Source of the DNA: Pseudomonadota bacterium
Lineage (GTDB): Bacteria; Desulfobacterota; Desulfobacteria; Desulfobacterales; Desulfobacteraceae
Direction of reading: 5' to 3'
Length of the DNA stretch: 64,000 nt
Assembly: GCA_018821535.1 (NCBI GenBank)
Contig: JAHJLV010000053.1
Span: forward strand, 62,001 to 126,000
Shown here: piece by piece, positions 1 through 8,867 of the stretch
How the letters are laid out: each line of letters starts with the position of its first letter
Position numbering within the stretch: position 1 is the stretch's first letter
Program-made: the position numbers and the translations under genes
Notes under the pieces: model-generated
Seen by the model: only the letters and a program-made list of their open reading frames with translations
Databases searched by the model: none
Told to the model about the DNA's origin: nothing

Positions 1-1173
1 GGCGGGCTTAATTTCGCTGTGGATAAAGATGTATCAGGGAAGGTTACCTTGTCTCTGGATGAACCGGTTCCCTGGGATCAGGTGTTGGATCTGGTATTAA
101 AAATGAATAATCTGGGGCAGAAGCAGGAAGGCAATGTCATCCGGATTGCAACACTGGACACCATACAAAAAGAAGAAAAGATGCTGCAGGATACCATTGC
201 AGCCAAAAAGAAATCATTACAGCAGCAGGTAAGTCTTGAACCGCTTGTAACAGAATATATTCCTATAAATTATTCAGATGCTGACGCGGATATCAAACCG
301 CATATCTCCCAGATACTTACAGCGGAAAGAGGGACAATCAGTATAGACAAACGAACCAATACCGTAATTATACGGGATACCCAGACCAAAGTGGACCAGG
401 CAAGGGAAATCATTTATCGTCTTGATAAGGTGACCTCCCAGATTATGATAGAAGCCAAGGTGGTTGAAGTCACCAAAAACTTTTCAAGAGAACTGGGCCT
501 AGGGTTAGGGTTCACAAAAAGCCAGACTGAATATACCGGAAGACAACGCGACTTTACTGTCGCCTTGAACAGTCCGATCACGGCTCCGGTAAACAGCGGG
601 TCCTTTAATTTTTACAGGATACTGGGGTCTAATTTTTTAAGCCTGAGTGCCCAGATCAGAGCATCCGAGGTGAAAGGGGATGTTAAAGTTGTATCTTCTC
701 CTCGTATTCTGACCTTGGACAATAAAAAAGCCAAGATAAAACAAGGCTTTGAAGTGGCTTATGAAGAAACAGCTGAAGGCGGCGGAACCTCAGTCAAATT
801 CAAAAGTATTGATCTGCTTTTAGAGGTCACACCCCATGTCACCCCGGATAATCGGATTGCCATGACGGTTTATGTGACCAAAAATGATATTGGTGATATC
901 TATGCAGGGGTTCCTTCACTGGTGACCAATGAAGCTGAAACAGAACTGCTGATCAATGATAAAGAAACCATTATTATCGGCGGAATTGTGAAAACAACAG
1001 AAACAGACAACAGTTCCGGCACGCCGTTTCTTTCAGGAATTCCGATGCTGGGCAGATTATTCAGAACGGATGCGAACAAGGATAACAGAAATGAGCTTTT
1101 GATTTTTATCACACCATCCATTGTCCAGTTGGAACAAAGACGAAACACTGTTACCTCTTCGACTGCTGATTAA
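1..1173 (+). CDS. pilQ: Type IV pilus secretin PilQ, 3' part
   Basis: The reading frame is open from base 1, so the gene begins left of the window and about 390 C-terminal residues are present. The protein forms the outer-membrane ring through which a T4P passes. The visible part starts in an STN/N0-type domain (VPWDQVLDLVL), continues through an N1 secretin domain (IDKRTNTVIIRDTQ then VDQAREIIYRLD) and ends in the secretin beta-barrel (SSPRILTLDNKKAKIKQGFEV; LLLEVTPHV; a late IPMLGRLFR and ELLIFITPSIV). This order is typical of PilQ. It differs from the second secretin at 52065-53780, so the genome holds two T4P machines. The stop codon abuts the stop of the convergent TPR gene. GTG at 19 is not the real start. 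Confidence 0.92.
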   Translation, partial: GGLNFAVDKDVSGKVTLSLDEPVPWDQVLDLVLKMNNLGQKQEGNVIRIATLDTIQKEEKMLQDTIAAKKKSLQQQVSLEPLVTEYIPINYSDADADIKPHISQILTAERGTISIDKRTNTVIIRDTQTKVDQAREIIYRLDKVTSQIMIEAKVVEVTKNFSRELGLGLGFTKSQTEYTGRQRDFTVALNSPITAPVNSGSFNFYRILGSNFLSLSAQIRASEVKGDVKVVSSPRILTLDNKKAKIKQGFEVAYEETAEGGGTSVKFKSIDLLLEVTPHVTPDNRIAMTVYVTKNDIGDIYAGVPSLVTNEAETELLINDKETIIIGGIVKTTETDNSSGTPFLSGIPMLGRLFRTDANKDNRNELLIFITPSIVQLEQRRNTVTSSTAD

Positions 1174-1926
1174 TCAATGGTTGTAAAGTTTTTTCTGGGC
1201 TTCCTGCGCAAGAGATGAGGTTTCCGGGACAAGGTTAAGAACGCGCTGCCATGATTTTCTGGCATTTACAGGATCATTTAGTTTCTCATATACCGTTGCG
1301 ATGTCAGCGTGCAGAATGGCAGCGTCCGGATATTTTCCAAGGTTTCTAAGCAGATAATCACGTGCCTGATAATAAAGCCCTGTTTCAGTATATACTGATG
1401 CCAGACCATGGATGGAAATTAAAAAATCCGGGCGGACTTCAAGGGACTTTTTAAAATAATACGTGGCCTTTTTGTAAAGCTTCTGATTGAAATAGGCCCA
1501 TCCCAGATTTGACAATGGCATTTCAGGAGTCGCATACAAAAGGTTCTCGGATACCTCTGTGAAGCATTGAATGGCCAGATCCCATTTTTTTTGTTTCATG
1601 AAAACAGCGCCAAGATTATTTTTTGCATGAATATAATCCGGCTTTAATGACAAGGCTTTTTTGAAATGAGTTTCTGCCAGATCACTGCGATCTTTTGCCA
1701 GATAAACCAGTCCCAGGCTGTTGTTTAAATACGGATCATTCGGAATTGTCCGGTATGCTTCAAGAAGGTTCTGAAGTGCAGACGTGTATTTACCCGCATT
1801 ATAATATTCTTCTCCCAGTCGCTGGGTTGCTACGGCGATTTCTTTTTTTTTGTCGGTATTCATTGTTGTTGTGGCACAGGACATGGACAAAAAGAGGATC
1901 AAAAGCAGGGATGCTCGCAGTTTCAT
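1174..1926 (-). CDS. TPR lipoprotein, PilF/PilW-like
   Basis: The protein has 250 residues with an N-terminal signal sequence ending in LSMSC, a plausible but imperfect lipobox with Cys17. Behind it come about five tetratricopeptide repeats (NNSLGLVYLAKDRSDLAETHFKKAL type) covering residues 35-230. PilF/PilW proteins have this architecture and help assemble the secretin. The neighbouring pilQ, read from the other strand, makes that role attractive but not proven. A good ribosome site (AAGGAA) precedes the ATG. It is the last gene of the serS-thrC-LysM-TPR run, 14 bp after the LysM gene. It ends exactly where pilQ ends, so the two genes share no spacer for separate terminators. Confidence 0.75.
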   Translation of the reverse strand: MKLRASLLLILFLSMSCATTTMNTDKKKEIAVATQRLGEEYYNAGKYTSALQNLLEAYRTIPNDPYLNNSLGLVYLAKDRSDLAETHFKKALSLKPDYIHAKNNLGAVFMKQKKWDLAIQCFTEVSENLLYATPEMPLSNLGWAYFNQKLYKKATYYFKKSLEVRPDFLISIHGLASVYTETGLYYQARDYLLRNLGKYPDAAILHADIATVYEKLNDPVNARKSWQRVLNLVPETSSLAQEAQKKLYNH

Positions 1927-1940
1927 GGGTGATGTTTCCT

Positions 1941-3419
1941 TTATTGTAGTGGTGTGTTGCTTTTTGTGTATAAAATCCTGATATTTTCTTTTTTTAAATA
2001 GTTTGCAGCATTAATGGTTAAGGGTTCAGTCGGGATAAATATCTTGCTTTTATCTTTAACCGCATACAGACCCTGAATGGTTTCAATAACTGAGCCGGTG
2101 AAAAAAGATGGATTTTCCCAGGTATCAAACCCCAGATTTGCAAATAAAATATGGGTTAATTCAAGCGGGGTCTGTCTGGATGTGATGGAGATAATCTTAA
2201 ATTCTTTTTTTTCAAGAACTTCAAGTGCAGTACCGTATACATTGCCAAAATTAATCAGCAGGTCCGTGGTGTCCTCTCGTATGATTCTTCCAAAGGATGC
2301 TTCAAGCTGTATATTGTTTAAAATAAATGGTATTCTGGCGTCCGGTATATAGTCATAATCCGTCTGGGAAAGAAGGATCTCAACCATTTTTTTATATTCC
2401 GTAGTTCGGCTGGGTATTTTGACCGATTCTTTTTCTGCTATATTCTTCGCCTGCTCAAGGGTATCATTGATGAGTTGAACTTTAAGATCTTTCCAATAGG
2501 CCTGTACGCTTTCCAATAATTGATCATTCACATTTTCTCCTGAAACAATCAGTATTTTGGATCCGTCACTGGTATTTATAACAGGAGAAGCGGACAGATC
2601 TAAAACTGTATCCGGGCCATTTTTTTGCGGAAAATACATTTTCCCCTGACTGAGTACGGTGGCCCCTATCAGGGAAGAGTATTTTTTCAGCTGTATAAGT
2701 TGATACGCTTCTATTGCATTTGTTTGCGGCTGGTCCGGATCTTTTTTAGGGTCAGTGGTTTGATCTTTATCTGAAAGAAATGACTGGAACCAGGGTTGCG
2801 ATTTTATCGAAGGATCAGGCAGATAGATGTCCTGTCCCTCATATACAATATTGATGTTCTTGATATGAGGGTTTGCCATCTGAAAAGCCTTGATGCCTTC
2901 TTCTGACAGTGTCCCGCTTTTATCCAGAAATTCTTTGTCAATGAGTTCGGAGACACTGTCTCCTTTTCTGACTTCCCGTTTTTTTAAAAAAGGGGCCAGA
3001 TCCGGATCATCCTGCATGGTGGAGAACTCAACAACCGGGACATCAACGGTGCCGGGTGTACTCTGGTCATAATCTTTTTTTTCTACTTTTTTTAAAGGAA
3101 TCAGTATATGAATTCCGGGATCGATGGCATCAATGTTGGAGATCTGAGGGTTGATCTTTTGAAAAATCAGCAAAAAATAAGGAAAATCTTTTTCAGAAAT
3201 TTCCCCTTTTTTTCTGAATATTTTATATAACCAGTCATCTTTGGAAACAATATATGGTTCACACAGGATATCTTCATCTTTAACCTTGAAAATTGAATAC
3301 CGCTTATACGAAGTCTTTATCCCGTTTGCGTATAGAAAACTGGACGGCCAGATAGATACGAATATATAAGCGGCAACGGTAATATAAATAAATAATTTAA
3401 TGAAATTGCATCTTGTCAT
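1941..3419 (-). CDS. Exported protein with two LysM-like segments
   Basis: The product has 492 residues. An N-terminal hydrophobic segment (about residues 8-30) is a signal peptide or anchor. Two LysM-like stretches follow: residues 55-115 (YIVSKDDWLYKIFRKKG ... INPQI ... PGIHILIPL) and residues 148-205 (REVRKGDSVSELI ... ANPHIKNI ... YEGQDIYLPD). LysM folds bind peptidoglycan or carbohydrate. The C-terminal half (residues 235-490) matches nothing I recognise. Placement between thrC (9 bp) and the TPR gene (14 bp), next to pilQ, suggests a cell-envelope protein, perhaps linking pilus and wall; that is inference. No clear Shine-Dalgarno precedes the ATG. Confidence 0.6.
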   Translation of the reverse strand: MTRCNFIKLFIYITVAAYIFVSIWPSSFLYANGIKTSYKRYSIFKVKDEDILCEPYIVSKDDWLYKIFRKKGEISEKDFPYFLLIFQKINPQISNIDAIDPGIHILIPLKKVEKKDYDQSTPGTVDVPVVEFSTMQDDPDLAPFLKKREVRKGDSVSELIDKEFLDKSGTLSEEGIKAFQMANPHIKNINIVYEGQDIYLPDPSIKSQPWFQSFLSDKDQTTDPKKDPDQPQTNAIEAYQLIQLKKYSSLIGATVLSQGKMYFPQKNGPDTVLDLSASPVINTSDGSKILIVSGENVNDQLLESVQAYWKDLKVQLINDTLEQAKNIAEKESVKIPSRTTEYKKMVEILLSQTDYDYIPDARIPFILNNIQLEASFGRIIREDTTDLLINFGNVYGTALEVLEKKEFKIISITSRQTPLELTHILFANLGFDTWENPSFFTGSVIETIQGLYAVKDKSKIFIPTEPLTINAANYLKKENIRILYTKSNTPLQ

Positions 3420-3428
3420 AAATGTAAA

Positions 3429-4931
3429 TTAAGATTCTTTTAAATTTAGCTTCACAGCTATTTTATCGGAAATATCTTTTACAAACTTTTGAAAATCATC
3501 CTTATTTAAGCGTTTTTCCTGTGAGGGGACCATTGTTGGATCATCCGGCATGACTAAAGACGGCAGATTAATATAATCCGGGTCGGATTTTATTTTATAA
3601 CTTTGTGGTATCTGATTTTTAAAATACAGATCCTGAAATTCTGAGAATTTAATGGCATGGGCAGTGGCATCCAGAATAGCAGTTTCGGTTTTTGAAACAA
3701 TATTGTTTTTCACTGCATGGGCAAGGCCTGCAAGGCATTCCCCGCCCTGTGTGCAGGTGATATGACCGTTTTTGTTGGCACAAAGCTGCCAGTCCATAAT
3801 TGCCTGTTCAGTGACCTGGATGAAAAACACATTCTGATGCCCTGAAAGCGTGTTGTATTTTTTTGCAATATGAACAACTCTGGGCATGGAGACCGGGTTG
3901 CCGATCATTGCAGCCTGGGCTACACTGGGTCTGGTGTCCACAGGCATAAATATTCTTTTGGTCTCATCGGGTTCAAGATAATATTGATAAACCGGATCTG
4001 CATGTTCTGACTGGACGCCGATGATTTTGGGAAGGGCATCAATGATACCGGCATTAAAAAATTTAATGAAGCCGTTCATGACCGCTGATATGTTACCGGC
4101 ATTTCCAATGGGAACAATGACAGCCTTGTCTTTCATATCCCAGTCAAACTCCTGGGCGACTTCATATGAATAGGATTCCTGGCCCAAAATACGCCAGGCA
4201 TTTTTGGAATTGAGCAGTGCCACAGCATATTTCCCGGACAGATGTTCTACGATTTTCATGCAGTCATCAAAAACTCCGGGGATTTCAAACACCCGGGCAC
4301 CGCTTCCCAGAGGTTGTGATAATTGCTGGGACGTGACTTTTTTGTGGGGTAATAAAACCGCTGATTTGATTAAAGGGCCAAGATAAGAAGCATAGAGTGC
4401 GGCTGCGGCGGACGTGTCCCCTGTCGAGGCACAGATGGCAATAACATCGGATACAAGGCCTTGATCAATTAAATATTTGATGCTGGACATGGCGCTGGCC
4501 ATGCCCCTGTCTTTAAAGGAGGCGCTGGGGTTCTGGCCGTCATTTTTATAGAAAAAAGAGCAGCCGATTTTTTCTTTAAGGACATCATTGGCTTCCACGA
4601 CCGGCGTATGGCCTTCGCCCAGATAAATTATAGATTCCAACGGGATACAGGGGCCGATGAATTCATGGTATCTGTAAATTCCTTTAAGGGCAGGGATCTT
4701 GAGCATTCTTCGAAAATCAAATATTTTCTGCCATAATCTACCGGGGATATCTTTTAGTTTTTCGGCATTTTTATCTTCAATCAGCAGAACCTGGCTGCAT
4801 TCAGGACAGACATATAAAAGCTTTTCAACCGGAAATTGTGCACAACATCCCAGACACTGATAATATAAATCCGCACGGACTTCAGGTAAAATATAGGGTT
4901 TTATATCTTCGGGAAAATAATCAGGCCGCAT
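3429..4931 (-). CDS. thrC: Threonine synthase
   Basis: The enzyme converts O-phosphohomoserine to threonine with pyridoxal phosphate (PLP) in the cytoplasm. The 500 residues start with a zinc-ribbon-like Cys set (C26, C29 or C30, C42, C45). The core contains LGEGHTPVVEA and the PLP-lysine motif SASFKDRG (K140), followed by the phosphate-binding stretch ICASTGDTSAAAALYA and the GNAGNISAVMNG loop. Length and motifs fit the longer zinc-ribbon class of threonine synthases. Its ATG overlaps the serS stop by one base (TGATG), which indicates translational coupling. Confidence 0.93.
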   Translation of the reverse strand: MRPDYFPEDIKPYILPEVRADLYYQCLGCCAQFPVEKLLYVCPECSQVLLIEDKNAEKLKDIPGRLWQKIFDFRRMLKIPALKGIYRYHEFIGPCIPLESIIYLGEGHTPVVEANDVLKEKIGCSFFYKNDGQNPSASFKDRGMASAMSSIKYLIDQGLVSDVIAICASTGDTSAAAALYASYLGPLIKSAVLLPHKKVTSQQLSQPLGSGARVFEIPGVFDDCMKIVEHLSGKYAVALLNSKNAWRILGQESYSYEVAQEFDWDMKDKAVIVPIGNAGNISAVMNGFIKFFNAGIIDALPKIIGVQSEHADPVYQYYLEPDETKRIFMPVDTRPSVAQAAMIGNPVSMPRVVHIAKKYNTLSGHQNVFFIQVTEQAIMDWQLCANKNGHITCTQGGECLAGLAHAVKNNIVSKTETAILDATAHAIKFSEFQDLYFKNQIPQSYKIKSDPDYINLPSLVMPDDPTMVPSQEKRLNKDDFQKFVKDISDKIAVKLNLKES

Positions 4932-6214
4932 CAGGAAATTACCTCCTGGTTTCTCATGTAGGGAATCAGTACTTTCGGGATGATAACCGAACCGTCCGCC
5001 TGTTGATAATTTTCCAGAATAGCAGCAAAGGTTCTGCCGACTGCAAGACCTGACCCATTTAAGGTATGCACATATTCCGGTTTCTTTTTGTCTTTGGAAC
5101 GAAACCGGATACCGGCGCGTCTTGCCTGGAAATCAAGGCAGTTGCTGCAAGAGGAGATTTCTCTGTATTTTCCTTTTCCATCATCCTGGCCGGGCATCCA
5201 TACTTCTATGTCATAGGTCTTTGTTGCAGAAAAACCCAGATCGCCGGTACACAGGGTTACCACCTGATAGGGCAGTTCAAGCAGTTCAAGAATTTTTTTG
5301 GCATCATTGAGCAACGACTCAAGTTCAACAAATGAGGTTTCCGGATGTGTTAATTTTACCAGTTCCACCTTGTTGAATTGATGCTGGCGGATCAGGCCTC
5401 GGGTATCTTTCCCGTACGATCCTGCTTCAGATCTGAAACAGGGGGTATAGGCTGTAAATTTGCACGGCAGCATGGCCTCATCAATGATTTCTCCTGCATA
5501 AATATTGGTCATGGGAACTTCAGAAGTCGGGATAAGATAATAATCCAGGCCGTCTATTTTGAACAGATCTTCTTCAAATTTTGGAAGCTGGCCGGTCCCG
5601 GTCATGGTGGCCTTATTCACGATATAGGGGGGCAGTATTTCCGTGTACCCGTGTTCTGTGGTGTGAATATCCAGCATGAAATTTATCAATGCCCTTTCAA
5701 GGCGGGCACCGTCTTTGAGATAGAGGGGAAACCTGGCGCCGGTAATTTTAGCAGCCCTTGCAAGATCCAGGATGCCCAGATTTTCACCGATATCCCAGTG
5801 GGCTTTGGGTGTGAACTCAAAAGTTTTAGGGGTTCCCCATGTTTCTTCCAGTCGGTTTTGTGTGTCATCTTTTCCAATCGGGACATCTGTATGGGGAAGA
5901 TTGGGAAGGGTCAGTAAAAAACTGTGGATATCCTCTTCAATGGTTGTTAAATCTTTATCAAGGGATTTGATGGTTTCAGATACCTGCTTCATCTGATCAA
6001 TCAGGACAGATGCATCCTGGTTGGATTTTTTTATTTTTGCAATATCGCCGGATACGGTATTGCGCTGGTTTTTCAGTCTTTCTGCATCAAGTAAAAGGGT
6101 TTTTCTTTTTTCATCCTGATTTAACAGAAAATCAAGATCGACTTTAGCCTTTCTTTTAGCCATTCCAGCTTTAACATCATCAAGATTGTTTATTATATAT
6201 TTTATATCCAGCAT
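4931..6214 (-). CDS. serS: Seryl-tRNA synthetase
   Basis: The enzyme charges tRNA-Ser (and tRNA-Sec where present). The 427 residues begin with MLDIKYIINN, the usual N-terminus, so I place the start at 6214; the 33 in-frame codons upstream are not family-like. Residues 1-105 form the antiparallel coiled-coil tRNA-binding arm. Class II motifs follow: motif 2 PCFRSEAGSYGKDTRG and motif 3 near GSGLAVGRTFAAILEN. It heads the operon with thrC, the LysM protein and the TPR protein. Confidence 0.95.
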   Translation of the reverse strand: MLDIKYIINNLDDVKAGMAKRKAKVDLDFLLNQDEKRKTLLLDAERLKNQRNTVSGDIAKIKKSNQDASVLIDQMKQVSETIKSLDKDLTTIEEDIHSFLLTLPNLPHTDVPIGKDDTQNRLEETWGTPKTFEFTPKAHWDIGENLGILDLARAAKITGARFPLYLKDGARLERALINFMLDIHTTEHGYTEILPPYIVNKATMTGTGQLPKFEEDLFKIDGLDYYLIPTSEVPMTNIYAGEIIDEAMLPCKFTAYTPCFRSEAGSYGKDTRGLIRQHQFNKVELVKLTHPETSFVELESLLNDAKKILELLELPYQVVTLCTGDLGFSATKTYDIEVWMPGQDDGKGKYREISSCSNCLDFQARRAGIRFRSKDKKKPEYVHTLNGSGLAVGRTFAAILENYQQADGSVIIPKVLIPYMRNQEVIS

Positions 6215-6326
6215 TTTTGTAAATTTTTGTCCCTTGTTTTTATTGCTAAATTCTGATTTTAAAAGATTCTTCGTCAACGTTAACCTGATACCATGAGGGG
6301 TGTAAACAGTCAATGATTATTGCGGG

Positions 6327-6352
6327 TTGACAATTCCTGCGGGGTGTATAAT
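6327..6352 (+). promoter_or_regulatory. Candidate sigma-70 promoter for the cyclo-ligase-like gene
   Basis: TTGACA (6327-6332) and TATAAT (6347-6352) are both perfect hexamers, but only 14 bp separate them, less than the ideal 17. They lie about 45 bp before the plus-strand gene at 6396, in the region divergent from serS. Confidence 0.45.
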
Positions 6353-6395
6353 ATTTGCTAAAAACTTTTTTGTATTAAAAAGGGACTAAAAACGA

Positions 6396-6983
6396 ATGGA
6401 TGAAATTAAAAACGGTAAAAACAGTAATTTAGCGCTGGTCGCCGAACGTCTTGCAGGTCTTACAGAAGATGAGCTTACAGAAAAATATAACAAGATAGAG
6501 CATAAGCTGTTTGAATTTGCAAATTTCATGGAGGCTCATCTGGCTTTTTTATACACGCCGATAAGCAATGAAATCCCTACGGAAGGGATTATAAAAAAAG
6601 CGCTGCAGATAGAAAAAGGTCTTGCGCTTCCCGTGTTTACAGATGCGAAGAATGCCATTAATCTTTACAAAATAAGTAATTTTAATCGGGATCTTGTTTT
6701 AAGTGCGGATGATATTCTGGAACCGGATATTGAAAAATGCAAGAAAGTTTCACTGGATTCGATTGATATTGCTGTTATTCCCGGGTTGGCATTTGATGAT
6801 AAAGGCGGCAGGATAGGTTTTGGCAATAATTTTTATACCAGAATGATCACCAGACTGCCTGAAACCTGCCGGAAAATATCACTTGCCTATGAAGAGCAGG
6901 TGGTTGACCAGATTCAGATGGAATCAAGGAAATACACAGTGGATATTATTATTACGGATCAGCGGATTATTTATAAAATATAA
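6396..6983 (+). CDS. 5-formyltetrahydrofolate cyclo-ligase-like protein
   Basis: The family converts 5-formyl-THF to 5,10-methenyl-THF using ATP (MTHFS/YgfA/Fau). The 195 residues have the family's length and C-terminal plan: AVIPGLAFDDKGGRIGFGNNFY (residues 126-147) matches the PGVAFD..G.RLGYGGGYYDR signature, and the tail DIIITDQRII resembles the usual ending. The glycine-rich part reads GFGNNFYTR rather than GYGGGYYDR, and the basic N-terminal motif is unclear. Activity is therefore less certain than family membership. A rho-independent terminator follows. Confidence 0.75.
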   Translation: MDEIKNGKNSNLALVAERLAGLTEDELTEKYNKIEHKLFEFANFMEAHLAFLYTPISNEIPTEGIIKKALQIEKGLALPVFTDAKNAINLYKISNFNRDLVLSADDILEPDIEKCKKVSLDSIDIAVIPGLAFDDKGGRIGFGNNFYTRMITRLPETCRKISLAYEEQVVDQIQMESRKYTVDIIITDQRIIYKI

Positions 6984-7016
6984 CAGCGTTTAAGATCATC
7001 CGGTTTTTGGAATGAT

Positions 7017-7054
7017 AGAGCGGCACTGTAAAAAGTGTGGCTCTATTATTTTTT
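7017..7054 (+). terminator. Intrinsic terminator after the cyclo-ligase-like gene
   Basis: AGAGC/GCTCT and CACT/AGTG form a two-part stem (7017-7044) followed by ATTATTTTTT. The T-run lies over the last codons of the convergent channel gene. Confidence 0.7.
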
Positions 7055-8053
7055 ATCCGGGTTGATCTCTTTGGAGAATCTTCTCAGATCAGGGGATTTT
7101 CCCATGACAATAACCGTGTCTTTAGGCTCGATCAGGGTTTCAAAATGAGGATTGAACAGCATTTCTCCAGACGCCTTTTTAATGGAAATAATGATCAGGT
7201 TAAAGTCCTGTCTTATTCCTGAATTTTTGAGTGCGATATTGGTATATTTTGATTCTTTGGGGACAAAAATTTCTTCAATCTGAATGGATTCTCTTTTTCT
7301 TGACAGTGCAACGTCAAGAAAGCTGCTGACGCTGGGTCGCAGCAGTTTTAAGCCCATGGATACAGCGCCGGTATCATATGGAGATTCCACAATATTGGCT
7401 CCGGCCACAATGAGTTTTTTCCGGACATCCGGACTGCTGGCCCGGGCCATTATAAAAATATCCGGATTCAGCTGGCGTGCGGTTAAAACCAAAAAGACAT
7501 TGGCAACATCAGAACCCAGCGCTGCAACAAGAAAAGAAGCGTTCACAATTCCTGCTTTTTCCAGCAGTTCTTCATCAGAGGCTTCTCCTATCAGATAATG
7601 GGCCTTGTCTTTTTCAAGCTGCAAGATAAGATCAGCGTTTTTTTCAACCACCACCACATCTTTTGTTTCATCCCGTATCAATTGACACAACACGCTTCCA
7701 ATACGACCATAACCGCAGACAATATAATGATTTTTCAATTTTCTTATTTTTTTATCCAATCTTTTTCTCCCTAATATCGATTGTATTTCTCCTTCAATAA
7801 TGGATTGTATGATAACGCCTGCGATATAAAAAAAATATCCAACCCCGGCAAATAAAAGGAAAATGGTGAAAATTCTTCCAGCATTGCTTGTCGGGTGAAC
7901 TTCCATAAACCCCACAGTGGTGACGGTAATGGCTGTCATATAAGCTGAATCAAGAAAATTCCATTTCTCGATGATCATATACCCGCCAATGCCGATAAAA
8001 AAAATTACCCAGGAAAAGAGTATGGCTAAGATGATTTGCTGGAGTTTGTTCAT
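7046..8053 (-). CDS. Potassium channel with RCK/TrkA domains
   Basis: This is an inner-membrane two-helix channel subunit of 335 residues. TM1 lies at about residues 7-27. The pore helix and filter (TVTTVGFME, residues 43-51) and TM2 (61-84) follow. A cytoplasmic RCK/TrkA-N domain comes next, with the nucleotide-binding motif VCGYGRIG (112-119) and an acidic VVVVEKN strand, then a TrkA-C domain (about 250-335). Such RCK channels open or close on nucleotide or ion binding. The filter keeps T-V-G-F but has Met-Glu where Gly-Asp is usual. The gene diverges from pcm. Confidence 0.88.
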   Translation of the reverse strand: MNKLQQIILAILFSWVIFFIGIGGYMIIEKWNFLDSAYMTAITVTTVGFMEVHPTSNAGRIFTIFLLFAGVGYFFYIAGVIIQSIIEGEIQSILGRKRLDKKIRKLKNHYIVCGYGRIGSVLCQLIRDETKDVVVVEKNADLILQLEKDKAHYLIGEASDEELLEKAGIVNASFLVAALGSDVANVFLVLTARQLNPDIFIMARASSPDVRKKLIVAGANIVESPYDTGAVSMGLKLLRPSVSSFLDVALSRKRESIQIEEIFVPKESKYTNIALKNSGIRQDFNLIIISIKKASGEMLFNPHFETLIEPKDTVIVMGKSPDLRRFSKEINPDKK

Positions 8054-8158
8054 GCCCCCTTAAATACTGTTCTTACAAAGAAAAATCAAGCGGTTTAAGG
8101 GCCGTTCACCCGCTGTATCTTCTTGACTGACGCAGTCGTTGCTGTTATTAAGGGGAGC

Positions 8159-8815
8159 ATGAAAAATGAACCCAAAAAATATGCCAGCTGGCGGCAGGAC
8201 ATGGTTGAAAAACAGATTGTCCGGCGGGGGATAAATGATCCTCTGGTTCTGCAGGCCATGCGCAAGGTTCCCAGACATTTGTTTGTGAGTGAAGCGCTTG
8301 TTGACAGTGCCTATGGGGATTTTCCGCTGCCTATCGGTGAGGGACAGACCATTTCTCAGCCGTTTATTATTGCCCAGATGACCCAGTGTCTTGAACTTAA
8401 AGGGCATGAAAGAGTTCTGGAAATCGGTACGGGCTCGGGTTACCAGGCTGCTGTTCTGGCCCAGATGGTGTATAAGGTGTATTCCATTGAAAGAAATAAC
8501 ACCTTATTTTTACAGACTCGAAAATTATTCGATAAATTGAGATATCATAATATCGTTACCCGGTATTCGGACGGGACTCAAGGGTGGCAGCAGGAAGCTC
8601 CTTTTGATGCAATTATTGTTACAGCCGGCGGGCAGAAAATACCGACACCGCTGATTGAACAGCTTGCAGTGGGAGGGAAGCTGGTGATGCCGGTGGGGGA
8701 CCATTTTTCACAGGAGCTGATCCGGCTTGAAAAAACTTTGGACGGAATAAAACCCACAAATCTGGGGGGGTGCCGATTTGTAAAACTGATCGGTCAGCAT
8801 GGCTGGGAAAGCTGA
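8159..8815 (+). CDS. pcm: Protein-L-isoaspartate O-methyltransferase
   Basis: The enzyme repairs isoaspartyl residues in aged proteins by methylation from S-adenosylmethionine (SAM). The 218 residues carry the family landmarks: VPRHLFVSEALVDSAYGDFPLPIG with GQTISQPFIIAQM, then the SAM-binding motif VLEIGTGSGYQAAVLA. I start at ATG 8159 because AAGGGGAG sits just before it and MKNEPKKY fits; the in-frame TTG at 8123 has no ribosome site. Confidence 0.93.
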   Translation: MKNEPKKYASWRQDMVEKQIVRRGINDPLVLQAMRKVPRHLFVSEALVDSAYGDFPLPIGEGQTISQPFIIAQMTQCLELKGHERVLEIGTGSGYQAAVLAQMVYKVYSIERNNTLFLQTRKLFDKLRYHNIVTRYSDGTQGWQQEAPFDAIIVTAGGQKIPTPLIEQLAVGGKLVMPVGDHFSQELIRLEKTLDGIKPTNLGGCRFVKLIGQHGWES

Positions 8816-8867
8816 AGAGTTCAAAAAACAAACTATCCGGGAATCTTGAGGAGGTTTTGCGAAAAAA

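Noticed and set aside
5378..5917. 179-codon plus-strand frame inside serS
   Set aside because: It is antisense to conserved serS codons, has no ribosome site and no protein-like motifs.
6215..6313. 33-codon N-terminal extension of serS
   Set aside because: The family starts at MLDIK; the extension is AT-rich and unlike any SerRS N-terminus.
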